Source: UBA4782 sp034429195
GTDB taxonomy: Bacteria > Chloroflexota > Anaerolineae > Anaerolineales > Anaerolineaceae
Length of the DNA: 64,000 nucleotides
Direction of reading: 5' to 3'
NCBI GenBank assembly: GCA_034429195.1
Contig: DAOUGQ010000004.1
Coordinates: 58,524 to 122,523, forward strand
Below, one piece after another: positions 16,544-25,600 of this stretch (its first letter is position 1; each line of letters begins with the position of its first letter). The notes under the pieces were generated by a model. The model saw only the letters and a list, made by a program, of their open reading frames with translations, searched no databases and was not told the origin of the DNA. The translations under genes and the position numbers were made by a program.

Positions 16544-17838
16544 TTTTCAAGATAACGCAGGTATGTAAAGTGCGCAAGTTTTGGATCATTCACATAGATC
16601 ATAAAAGTTGGCGGGTCTGTGCGTACCTGGGTGCCATAATACAGGCGTAGGTTTCTGCCAGTGCGTGAAGGGGCTGCGTGATCATCCTGTGCCTGGTGCA
16701 AAACCCTGTTCAATTGGGCGGTGGTCAAGCGAAGCAGCCTTTCTTCCTGAACTTTTAGTGCCATCGGCAGAACCTGATCGACTCTTTGACCAGTCTTGGC
16801 TGAAATAAAAAGGATAGGAACATAACTTAGAAAGTTAAGTTCTTGCCGAATTTTTTCGATATAGCTGCCCATGGTATAGGTATCTTTGGGTACAGCATCC
16901 CATTTATTTACAATAACCACAGTGCTTTTCCATGATTCCAGAATAAAACCAGCAATATGCGCGTCCTGAGCACTGATCCCTGTAGTAGCATCAATCACCA
17001 ATAAAGCGACATCACTGCGCTCGATGGCACGCAAAGATCGTATCACACTGTACTTTTCCACACCACGATCAATCTTTCCTCTGCGTCTGATACCAGCAGT
17101 ATCAATAAGCGTAATAGGGATATTTTGAAATGTTAATTGAGTGTCCACTGCATCGCGTGTTGTGCCTGGAATCGGACTGACGATTGCTCGTTCTTCTCCC
17201 ATTAACTTGTTGAGTAAGCTGGATTTACCTACATTTGGCTTGCCAACAATAGCGATCTTCACAGATTCATCAATCGTTTCTTCTTCTTCAGGTGAAAAGC
17301 TTTCAACCAGGGCATCCAGTAGGTCTCCAGTTCCAGTACCGTGCACGGCAGAAATAGGATAAGGATCACCCAATCCCAATTCGTAAAACTGCGAAGCATT
17401 CTCCCTTAATGCAGCATTATCCGCTTTATTTACCACTAGCAAAATGGGAGGAACCTCTTTTCCTTCGACCACTTTCTGACTTTTTCGCAATAAGCGGGCA
17501 ACTTCCATATCTGCAGGTGTAACCCCTGAAGATGCATCTGTGATGAATAAAACCACATCTGCAGCTTCGATAGCCAATGAAGCCTGTTCACGAATTTCAT
17601 GAATAAAATCAGCAGACCCAATAGATAGGGGTTCTTTTCCTCCAGTGGATGGATCAATACCACCTGTATCAATTATATGAAACTCACGGCCATTCCATTC
17701 TGCTTCCGCAAGGATCCGGTCACGTGTGGTACCAGGCGTATCATCCACAATTGCCAGAGGTTCGCCTGCAAAACGATTGAAAAGAGTACTTTTTCCGACA
17801 TTTGGCCGGCCAACTAAAGCAACTACTGGTTTTGACAT
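16477..17838 (-). CDS. der: Ribosome-assembly GTPase Der
   Basis: A 453-residue double GTPase needed for 50S assembly. G1 motifs are GRPNVGKST at the N-terminus and GKPNVGKSS near residue 200. Each half has DTPGTTRD/IPGTTRDAVD, DTGG/DTAG and NKAD/NKWD. The KH-like C-terminal domain ends in the conserved FPFTGTPIRLVLKPRR, so its 3' end is secure even though it overlaps the convergent FmdB-like gene. CAGGATATAAAT precedes the ATG. Confidence 0.96.
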   Translation of the reverse strand: MSKPVVALVGRPNVGKSTLFNRFAGEPLAIVDDTPGTTRDRILAEAEWNGREFHIIDTGGIDPSTGGKEPLSIGSADFIHEIREQASLAIEAADVVLFITDASSGVTPADMEVARLLRKSQKVVEGKEVPPILLVVNKADNAALRENASQFYELGLGDPYPISAVHGTGTGDLLDALVESFSPEEEETIDESVKIAIVGKPNVGKSSLLNKLMGEERAIVSPIPGTTRDAVDTQLTFQNIPITLIDTAGIRRRGKIDRGVEKYSVIRSLRAIERSDVALLVIDATTGISAQDAHIAGFILESWKSTVVIVNKWDAVPKDTYTMGSYIEKIRQELNFLSYVPILFISAKTGQRVDQVLPMALKVQEERLLRLTTAQLNRVLHQAQDDHAAPSRTGRNLRLYYGTQVRTDPPTFMIYVNDPKLAHFTYLRYLENQLRKEFPFTGTPIRLVLKPRR

Positions 17839-17853
17839 ATTTATATCCTGGTA

Positions 17854-19095
17854 TTAAGGCTGGGTTGTTCCCACCTTAGTAATTGTGATTTCAATAGAAG
17901 AAGGTAGCAGGGATTCCAGGCGAATTTCTTCGCTGGGGAATTCTACTCGTGGAGTGCGATTGATCTTCCCAACTTTTTCTCCTGAGAGATCAAGAATAAT
18001 TTGTATATTTTGAGCTGTCAGTTTTTCAAGCTCAGGAAGGGGACCGGATACAATGACATCCACTACATCTGGCGAAGCAGTAGCCTGCAAACCATTTTCC
18101 AGCCCAATGATGGTGATGTGCATATTTTCAAATGTCTGGCTGCCTTCAATAGCAGCAACACCAACCTGAACTTCTACCAGTTGGTCCCCCACTACAGAAA
18201 TTCCAGAAGGCAGTAATAAAGGCACTTTTTCATCAACATCATCTTTAGCTCCAGTCAAATCCAATGAAGTTGTTTCGACATAGCCAGGTAGGTTATCCAC
18301 TAATCGTGGGTCAGAAGAAAAAACCGTGATGGCAGGAGGAAATACGGAAATGTTGGTGACACGATAACCGGGAGCTACGGTTCCATTTACCACAACTTTT
18401 ACAACCACATTTCGATACCCACCTCGTTGTGTAATACCTACTCTAAGATCAATTTTGTCAGGGGTGATCGTTAATCCATTGACAATACTTTCATTCACAT
18501 CAAGGGCTTGCAACACCAAGCTGCGTTCGATATCTTCTGTTGCATTGTTCAAGTCTAATACTGCTCTTACCTCAGTGACTTTCTTCACAAGGCTTTCTGG
18601 GCCACTCACATTTGCAACAGTTGGATTAATGGTGGGTTCTGCGGCTTCATAACCAACTCCTGGTTCCCCTCTTTCGGTTATTTGAATTGGGAAACTCTGG
18701 CTGGATAAAACCTCTAAAGAAACATCTACAGTAGAAGGGGAAAAGCTGACGATCTCAATGGGTCGAATGCCGATCTGCACCTGTACAGGCAATTTATGCG
18801 TACCTGGTTCTAATCCTGAAAGATCGACGACTGCTCTCACTGGAGAAGTGTCTCTACTTAACTGATCCCACACAGAAGCAGGTGCGCGCAAGGTCAGAGA
18901 TAACTGTTCTTCAGGTGTGTTAGTAAGGATTAAATTTGGGTCCTGCCCGATCAATTCTATGGCTACGGGTTTTGAATAAATGCGCTCTTCCGTGGGATCA
19001 TTTTCTGTAACCGCAGAAATCCAGATTGTGATCGCTAATGCGAAAGCCAATAGAAAAGTAGGGATATTCTTCCAGATGCTGCGTAAGAATGACAC
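17854..19095 (-). CDS. cdaR: YbbR-domain regulator of diadenylate cyclase
   Basis: A 413-residue protein with one N-terminal membrane helix (IPTFLLAFALAITIWISAV) and then about four YbbR repeats, each with a xVxLxG...P segment (starting near residues 40, 130, 220 and 310). CdaR proteins bind and modulate the cyclase CdaA from outside the membrane. Start is GTG at 19095, immediately after the cdaA TAA, with GGAGG inside the cdaA tail. The gene pair order cdaA-cdaR is the classical one. Confidence 0.88.
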   Translation of the reverse strand: MSFLRSIWKNIPTFLLAFALAITIWISAVTENDPTEERIYSKPVAIELIGQDPNLILTNTPEEQLSLTLRAPASVWDQLSRDTSPVRAVVDLSGLEPGTHKLPVQVQIGIRPIEIVSFSPSTVDVSLEVLSSQSFPIQITERGEPGVGYEAAEPTINPTVANVSGPESLVKKVTEVRAVLDLNNATEDIERSLVLQALDVNESIVNGLTITPDKIDLRVGITQRGGYRNVVVKVVVNGTVAPGYRVTNISVFPPAITVFSSDPRLVDNLPGYVETTSLDLTGAKDDVDEKVPLLLPSGISVVGDQLVEVQVGVAAIEGSQTFENMHITIIGLENGLQATASPDVVDVIVSGPLPELEKLTAQNIQIILDLSGEKVGKINRTPRVEFPSEEIRLESLLPSSIEITITKVGTTQP

Positions 19096-19977
19096 TTAAT
19101 CCTCCAGCTTGCCTTTCGTTTTGATCATATTTAAAAATCGGTTGAGAAAATGACTGGGTGTGCCAGCCTGTTCAGGGCTGTAGAATGCCAGAAGAATGTT
19201 CTCAAGGCGTTCACTATCCAAACGACGGATCATACGTCCTGAATGGGCAATAGAAATCGACCCGGTTTCTTCAGAAACCACCAATGCAATTGCATCGCTG
19301 GCTTCTGAAATGCCAAGAGCAGCCCGGTGCCGAAGCCCCATCTGGCGTTCAGGTGAGCGATTCAAAATACCACTGGAGGAGAGCGGCATTACACAGGCTG
19401 CCGCAGTCAGATGATTATCAGAGATAATGACAGCTCCATCATGAAGTGGGGTGTTGGGATAAAAAATTTGAAGCAATAGCTCAGGTGTTACCCCAGCATC
19501 CATTTTTACACCTGTATGAACATACTCATCCAGACTATCTACCCGCTGCATGATGATCAGTGCTCCGTGCTGTCTTGCCGATAACCTGGCAGCAGCAGTG
19601 ACAACAGCTCGAATAGTTTGTTGAATCAGTTGCTTGCTGGCTTTTTCTTTATGCGTGAAGATATTTGTAAAACCAGCCCGCCCCAGACGCTCCATTGCAC
19701 GTCGTAATTCTGGAGCAAAAATCACAGGAATAGCCAGCAGTAAAGCGGGAAGAATAGTCTTTATCAGCCATGAAAATGCAGGAAGGTTAACCAGACTGGT
19801 GAGCAAACTGAGAAAGATCACCAGTAGAATCACACCTCGCATAAGTACCATCGCCTGTGTATCGCGTACTGCGATCAGAATGGAAAAGAAGATGGCAGTC
19901 ACCAGGAACAGATCAATTAAACTTGCCCAGCTCAAGCGTTGAAAAAGGAAAAGAAATTCATTCAGTAATTCTGACAC
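19096..19977 (-). CDS. cdaA: Diadenylate cyclase CdaA (c-di-AMP synthase)
   Basis: A 293-residue membrane cyclase that joins two ATP into c-di-AMP, a regulator of K+ and osmotic balance and wall stress. Three N-terminal helices span about residues 15-85. The DAC domain has DGA at 180-182 (LHDGAVII) and RHR at 216-218 (RHRAALGISE), the two active-site motifs. Start is GTG at 19977 without a clear Shine-Dalgarno, five bases after the coaE stop, so translation is probably coupled. Confidence 0.93.
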   Translation of the reverse strand: MSELLNEFLFLFQRLSWASLIDLFLVTAIFFSILIAVRDTQAMVLMRGVILLVIFLSLLTSLVNLPAFSWLIKTILPALLLAIPVIFAPELRRAMERLGRAGFTNIFTHKEKASKQLIQQTIRAVVTAAARLSARQHGALIIMQRVDSLDEYVHTGVKMDAGVTPELLLQIFYPNTPLHDGAVIISDNHLTAAACVMPLSSSGILNRSPERQMGLRHRAALGISEASDAIALVVSEETGSISIAHSGRMIRRLDSERLENILLAFYSPEQAGTPSHFLNRFLNMIKTKGKLED

Positions 19978-19982
19978 AGTAT

Positions 19983-21131
19983 TTATATCGGTCGCAAGAC
20001 TCGATCCATTCGTAATTGTTTAAAGTATACTTTTTTCCCTGATGTAGTGCATTCCAGCACAGCTTCTTTCCAGGCAGGAAATGTTATGGATTCTGGCGTT
20101 CGAAGTTGGTACCCCATTTGATCCCAGACTCCATTGATTTTAGCAAGTGTTTCTGGCACAGTTACTATAGAGGCTTCACACTGTAGATCAAGTGAAGCTT
20201 TTTCCATTTCGGTTAAAAGAGTTACCAAAGCCTGTGATGCAGGAATTGTACTATCTAATCCGATATCTGTGGTGCAGGCCACTAGATTTTCCACTTTCCA
20301 ACCTAACAACCCCATCACTTTCTGTTGTGCCAGTAACAATAAAAATGCTTTTTCACCAAAGGCTGCCATAACCTGTTCAGTTGTGACTGGCTGATTGCGA
20401 AGCGCATACCGGTTGTACAATTCTGCTATCAGATTAGCGTGGGCAGGTTTTGCCCGGATAACGATCATTTTACTGGCATCAGCATCAATTTTTGGCAAGG
20501 TGGGCAAGTACCGGGTGCCTGCATAAGCAACAGGTATTATCTTTTTCCAGGCAGCCACCACTTGATCGTATGATTCTGTGAAGGATCCCGCATTGTTGAT
20601 TACAACATCAGCAGCCTGTATCTTCTCTGACTGAGGATTTTGCGCATTGACTCGTTGACGAGCTTCTGAAGCTTTCATCCCACGGTTCTGGATCAGGCGT
20701 TGAATCTGAATTTCTGGAGTAGTCGTTGTAACCCAAACACTATCACATTCTTTTGCAATGCCAGCTTCTATTAGTTTAATCGCTTCGATGACAATAACAT
20801 GCTGCTTTGCTTTCCGGATCAAGAAATCGATTGCATGTAAGACAAGGGGATGGATGATACTTTCCAATTGGGCGAGAGCATCTGCGTCATTAAAGACAAT
20901 TCTGCCCAGTCGAACACGATCGATAGTACCATCTGGCGCAATAATCCATTTTCCAAAAGTTTCAATAATGGGTTGATATCCAGGAGCATCAGGCAACATT
21001 GCGCGGTGTGCCAGAGCATCAGCATCGATACCATAGGCACCAAGTTGTTCGAGCATTTTCCGCACAACGCTCTTGCCGGTAGCAATATTGCCTGTCAAAC
21101 CGATGATCGTTTTATCTTTCCATTTATGCAT
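19983..21131 (-). CDS. coaE: Dephospho-CoA kinase fused to a GNAT-like domain
   Basis: Residues 1-200 are dephospho-CoA kinase, the last step of CoA synthesis: P-loop GLTGNIATGKS, DADALAHRAM, and the lid segment QRLIQNRGMKASEARQRVNAQ. Normal CoaE ends near residue 200, but here a further 170 residues follow after a linker. That part begins MIVIRAKPAHANLIAELYNRYA and contains FLLLLAQQKVMGLLGWKVENLVA and GVWDQMGYQ, a layout like a GNAT acyltransferase, which uses acyl-CoA. It has no obvious Q/RxxGxA acetyl-CoA loop, so it may be a degenerate or binding-only domain. First gene of the cdaA-cdaR unit. Confidence 0.85.
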   Translation of the reverse strand: MHKWKDKTIIGLTGNIATGKSVVRKMLEQLGAYGIDADALAHRAMLPDAPGYQPIIETFGKWIIAPDGTIDRVRLGRIVFNDADALAQLESIIHPLVLHAIDFLIRKAKQHVIVIEAIKLIEAGIAKECDSVWVTTTTPEIQIQRLIQNRGMKASEARQRVNAQNPQSEKIQAADVVINNAGSFTESYDQVVAAWKKIIPVAYAGTRYLPTLPKIDADASKMIVIRAKPAHANLIAELYNRYALRNQPVTTEQVMAAFGEKAFLLLLAQQKVMGLLGWKVENLVACTTDIGLDSTIPASQALVTLLTEMEKASLDLQCEASIVTVPETLAKINGVWDQMGYQLRTPESITFPAWKEAVLECTTSGKKVYFKQLRMDRVLRPI

Positions 21132-21345
21132 CTTGGAGTATCCAGTTGCAAAAAATCAGCCACAGTCATTTTAGTCTTTGCATAAATTATTGTCAAACAT
21201 AATACATATTCGCATAGAATAATATATGACAAAAATATGACAATATAGGTAAACAATGTCATCTAGTAAGAAAAGGATATATCTTTTATTATTCGGTTGA
21301 AAATATTAAGCGAGAAAATCGCTATAAACTCAAGGAGAAAGAATT

Positions 21346-21780
21346 ATGGCAAAAACAACTTTCAAAGCAGTTTCCAGAAAAGGAAATGGTGGTCTAGAAG
21401 TAGTAAATGAAGTACGCAACTTCAAACTGGTTCTTGATGAACCAGCAAGTTTGGGGGGCACGGATAAAGGCGTTAATCCAGTCGAGAATATCCTGGTTTC
21501 TTTGGGGTCGTGCCTGGTGATTGTGGGACTAGCCTTTGCTAAAGCAAAAGGCATAAATTTGCAGGATATCTGGGTAGAGGCTGAAGGTGACCTGGACACT
21601 GATGGTTTCTTGAAAGGAAAAGAAGGTGTACGGCCAGGATTCCAGGATATCCGGTATACCATAAACATCAAATCTGATTCATCAGAAGAGAAAGTGGAAG
21701 AATTTAAGAGATTTATGGAAAGTCGCTGCCCAGTGAGCGATACCCTGAGCGCGGGTACCCGTGTGGTTCAACTAAACTAG
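21346..21780 (+). CDS. OsmC-like peroxiredoxin family protein
   Basis: A 144-residue protein of the OsmC/Ohr/YhfA fold. Cys56 (VSLGSCLVIV) and Cys128 (RCPVSDTL) are the two redox cysteines that reduce organic hydroperoxides. The family-typical NPVENILVSLGSC is intact. AAGGAGA lies before the ATG. A hairpin terminator follows, so it is monocistronic. The AT-rich leader from about 21185 holds several short inverted repeats. Confidence 0.87.
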   Translation: MAKTTFKAVSRKGNGGLEVVNEVRNFKLVLDEPASLGGTDKGVNPVENILVSLGSCLVIVGLAFAKAKGINLQDIWVEAEGDLDTDGFLKGKEGVRPGFQDIRYTINIKSDSSEEKVEEFKRFMESRCPVSDTLSAGTRVVQLN

Positions 21781-21802
21781 AACCTGACTGGAGATATGAA
21801 GT

Positions 21803-21828
21803 AGGGCGAAAGGACCACCTTTCGCCCT
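21803..21828 (+). terminator. Terminator after the OsmC gene
   Basis: An 11-base perfect stem (AGGGCGAAAGG paired with CCTTTCGCCCT) and a four-base loop, followed by TATCTTATT. The T tract is weak. Confidence 0.75.
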
Positions 21829-21902
21829 TATCTTATTAAGCATCAAATAACTAATCCATTATCATATTATTTTCCATAATGAAAATCTTTCCTAGATATT
21901 CA

Positions 21903-21930
21903 TTGACAAAACAGTAAAATCCGATACAAT
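21903..21930 (+). promoter_or_regulatory. Promoter of tRNA-Leu
   Basis: Perfect TTGACA at 21903-21908, 16-base spacer, TACAAT at 21925-21930. The tRNA begins 11 bases further on. Confidence 0.8.
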
Positions 21931-21941
21931 AATCCCTACCA

Positions 21942-22025
21942 GCCGAAGTGGCGGAATTGGCAGACGCGCTACGTTCAGGGCGTAGTGGGAATTTCCTCGT
22001 GAGGGTTCAAATCCCTCCTTCGGCA
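21942..22025 (+). tRNA. tRNA-Leu (CAG anticodon)
   Basis: An 84-base class II tRNA. Acceptor GCCGAAG pairs with CTTCGGC, the anticodon stem CTACG/CGTAG encloses TTCAGGG (anticodon CAG), a long variable arm follows, and the T arm has GGTTCAAATCC. Discriminator A; the 3' CCA is not encoded. Confidence 0.95.
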
Positions 22026-22027
22026 CT

Positions 22028-22060
22028 AACCCGCAATGAGAATTGCGGGTTTCTTGTTTT
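22028..22060 (+). terminator. Terminator of tRNA-Leu
   Basis: A ten-base stem (AACCCGCAAT with ATTGCGGGTT, 22028-22051), GAGA loop, then a T-rich tail TCTTGTTTT. Confidence 0.88.
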
Positions 22061-22207
22061 AAAGTAGATTTTCTATTTTTTAATATGGAGAATACCGATT
22101 ATTTATGGATCGTCTATCATGTTGTTTCTCTTCGAATGGGAGAAAAAAAACTAATTCCACCCATTGTCTAATTTCTCCTCGCCGAAGAGAAGAGACTTTT
22201 TGTTGCC

Positions 22208-22236
22208 TTGCGCAATGATTCTGTTTCGTGTAAGAT
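22208..22236 (+). promoter_or_regulatory. Promoter of the ftsB/divIC-like gene
   Basis: TTGCGC at 22208-22213, 17-base spacer, TAAGAT at 22231-22236, six bases before the ATG at 22243. Confidence 0.72.
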
Positions 22237-22242
22237 ATGCGT

Positions 22243-22626
22243 ATGGAGAAAAAGCGTCCGAAGATCGAAAAGAAGCAGATACTGCTGGTAGGGGTGCTGA
22301 TAATCGTCGGGTTTCTCATGATGGATATGAATTCGCGCCTGACAGAATTGTTCAAGTTAAAAAGCCAGTTGGAAATTGCTCAGACGCAGTATGATTATTC
22401 AATGAGGGAAAATGCCCGCCTAAAAGAAAAAATTGCATATGCCCAATCTGATAAGGCAGTTGATGAATGGGCGCGCGAACAGGGACATATGGCAAAACCT
22501 GGAGATGTGGTTGTTGTTCTCATCCCTCCAGAAGGCACTCAAATAATCCCCACCCCGACCCCGGTACCAACCGTTGTTGCAGCAAAGAATTGGGAAGTCT
22601 GGAAAGTCCTATTTTTCGGTGAGTGA
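22243..22626 (+). CDS. FtsB/DivIC-like septum formation initiator
   Basis: About 127 residues: a basic N-terminus, one membrane helix (ILLVGVLIIVGFLMMDM), a coiled coil with heptads (LKSQLEIAQTQYDYSMREN) and a Thr/Pro-rich tail. This is the build of FtsB/DivIC proteins that bridge FtsQ and FtsL at the division septum. An ATG at 22237 is in frame, but the one at 22243 lies six bases after the -10, as in other leaderless genes of this window. The last 18 bases overlap the convergent phosphatase gene. Confidence 0.78.
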   Translation: MEKKRPKIEKKQILLVGVLIIVGFLMMDMNSRLTELFKLKSQLEIAQTQYDYSMRENARLKEKIAYAQSDKAVDEWAREQGHMAKPGDVVVVLIPPEGTQIIPTPTPVPTVVAAKNWEVWKVLFFGE

Positions 22627-25600
22627 TGGTTCGGTGATATTCCTAGCAATAGCAACCATAGTTACGTCGTCGATGGCTGGGATATCTTTCACAAAACTGG
22701 ATATTTCTTTTTCGATTTCTTCCAGCAGCAAAGCTGCTGGTTTTTTATTTAGGTTTTTTAGCAATGTAACAAGTCGTTCTTCACCGAAAGATTCTCCATC
22801 ACCTGAAATGGCATCTATCAGTCCATCGGTATACATAAGCAAGCTATCACCAGGAGCCAGGATGGTGGAGTAATTAATCAACTGGCAATCTTCCGTTACG
22901 CCGAGAGCTATACCACCGTGAGGAATTCGTTCAACTCTCCCCTTTTTATTTCTAAGGATCATGGGGGGATTATGTCCCGCATTGGCTAAGGTTAAAACAC
23001 CGTTCTGGGGATCGAGCAGAGCGACAACTGCAGTAACAAACATGGCAGTTTTTCGCTCTGAAGTAAGCTGATCGTTTACTTTCTGCAGGATCTCAGCAGG
23101 TGTTCTTAACTCTGCTGCATAACTACGGATCAGCGTACGAGTGACTGTCATATAGAGCGCAGCAGGCATACCTTTATCTGAAACATCAGCAATCACCAGC
23201 ACGATCCTACCATCTGGAAGCTTATAGATATCATAAAAATCACCGCCAACCTCTCTGACTGTATTCCAGCGGATAGCCAAAGACCAATCAGGTACTTCAG
23301 GCAGGCTTTCAGGTAAGAAATTTTCCTGAATACGGCGGGCAAATTGAATCTCGCTATTTATTCTTACTTGATTAACGCGCTCACGGTTAAAATATTCATT
23401 TTGGATCGCCAGTGATATCTGTTGGGCTATGCCATTAATGATCTCCAATCGTTTCTCGCGCACAGAAGGAGAAACAACCTGATGCTCTTTTGCCAGAAGC
23501 ACACCATAAAAATCACCTTTCATTGATAGAGGAAATCCCAAAAAGAAGGGAGTATTTTGTTGTTCAAACGTTTCGCGCTCTTCATCATCTAAATCAAAAC
23601 AGATAAAGTTTTGCCATTCGTCCAGATTAATATCATCCGAAGCCATAGGATAAAATACCGGTTTATCTTTCAGTCGAACCTGATCCAATAGTGGATTTTC
23701 ACCTGCAGAAAATGATTTGTTCATCATTTTCTCAACCCATTCAGTTTTTATCGCAGCTGCTTTTGCAGGTTGGTATGTGTAGGTGTTTTCATCCCATAAA
23801 TATATTATGCTGATATCAATGCCAACCAGGATAGGCATCATCTGGATGATGTTTTCTAAAATATCCATCAGGTCATTTTGGCTGACCACTGCCTGTGCCA
23901 CCTGTAAAAGCACTTCTGTTACGTAACTTTCTTGATTTCGTGCTTCGATCAATAGCAAGTTTTCTAGCAAGGTTGCCGTCTGATGAGAAATCCCCTGAAG
24001 GATAGCAAGTTTCTCATCGTTGAAAGATTGCTCTGCCAAATGCTGCCCAGAAGGTTCATGAATTACCAGAAGTGCGCCAAAGATTGTGCCATGTGCCGCC
24101 AATGGAAATAGAATTTTCGTTTCATTTTTATTATTCGATCGATAAGGGAGCAGAATCTCAAGTTCCAGGTCTTGAAGGAAAATGGGTTCCATGCGGGCTT
24201 TCATTTCAAGAAACGCCAGACTTTTTTGCTCAGGAATAATGAGCGAATCTCCTGGTACTTCGAAGCCATACCATGATTTTATGGTGTAGTTTCGTGTGGT
24301 TTCATCCAATAAGAAAGTAGCACATTTCTTCACCCCAACTAATAATGGGGTCAGACGGGTGATTGTGTTTAGCAGTTCATCCGGATTTGTAGCAGTCTGG
24401 CTGGCTGAAGCAACCTGGAGCAAGACTGTAGAGATCCATGCCTGATCTTGTGCCTGACTAAAAAAGCGAGCATTTTGAATTGCAACAGCAGCATAACTGG
24501 CGAAGGTCGCTGAGATCAATGCTGCTTCTGAGCCATATCTCCCACTGGTATGATGGGCAAGGGTTAAAGCACCAAGTGTTTCATCCCCGGCACGCAATGG
24601 CGCAGCGATGGATGAATAATCAGGGTCAAACCCCAATGCTTTTCCAAGTGGACCATAGGGATCATCCTGATTTCGGATGATTGGATCCTTCGAGTCAGTC
24701 GCTCGTTTTAACCAATTTTTTACATTTTCATCTTCCGCAACTACTTTAATGATCTCATTGTCAATCACACCATGACATGATGCCAGGCGCATAGGCTTTT
24801 CTTCATCGGGATTCGATGCATCGTCACTTAACAACCAAATAGCAGAAGTTTCGCATGGAAGGCTGGCTTCCAATCGGGTTAGAATAGCATCCAGCAGCTG
24901 GTCAAGGACAATATTAGAAGAAATCATTCCAGCAACATCACGGAAGCTATCAGCTACCTCTCTGCGCCATTGTTCAGTCCGGTAGAGATTTGCATTTCGA
25001 ATAGCAATAGCAATACTTCCTGCCAACGTTTCAATAATGGATTTGTCATCTTCAGTGAAGGCATCTGGTATATCACTCTGGATATCCAGTACGCCGTAGA
25101 CAGTACCAGCGAACGCAAGCGGAACCGCCATTTCAGAACGTGTATTCTCTGGTGGAAGGGGAGAGGGGCGATAGCGTTCCTCTTCATCTACATCATTCAC
25201 AAGAATTGTTTTTCCTTCTTGCACCGCCCAGGGAATGAGACCACAATCCGCATCTATATCGTAAGCAAAGCCGGTATCTCTCATAGCTGAACTACGAGCT
25301 CCACTTCCTGTACGGTAAATGATTTTCTTTCGCCCCTGATGAACAGTAAAAAGGTGAACATAGGGGAAATTAAAATGTTTATGGATCAGTTCAACAACTT
25401 GATCCAGTAGAGGGTCGATTTCAAGAAAGGAATTTATCGCGCGGCTGACTTCGAATACTGCGCTGATTTGCTCAGCTCGTTCTTGCAGGCGGTTATACAT
25501 TCTAGCGCCTTCAATGGCAACCGAAATGTTATCTGCAAGAGCACGCAGAACGAGCAGATCGATTTCATGAAATGCATCTGGCTCATTACTTTGCACATCC

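Noticed and set aside
21346..21780. Selenoprotein version of OsmC, given the nearby selC
   Set aside because: Both active-site positions are Cys codons and no in-frame TGA is present.
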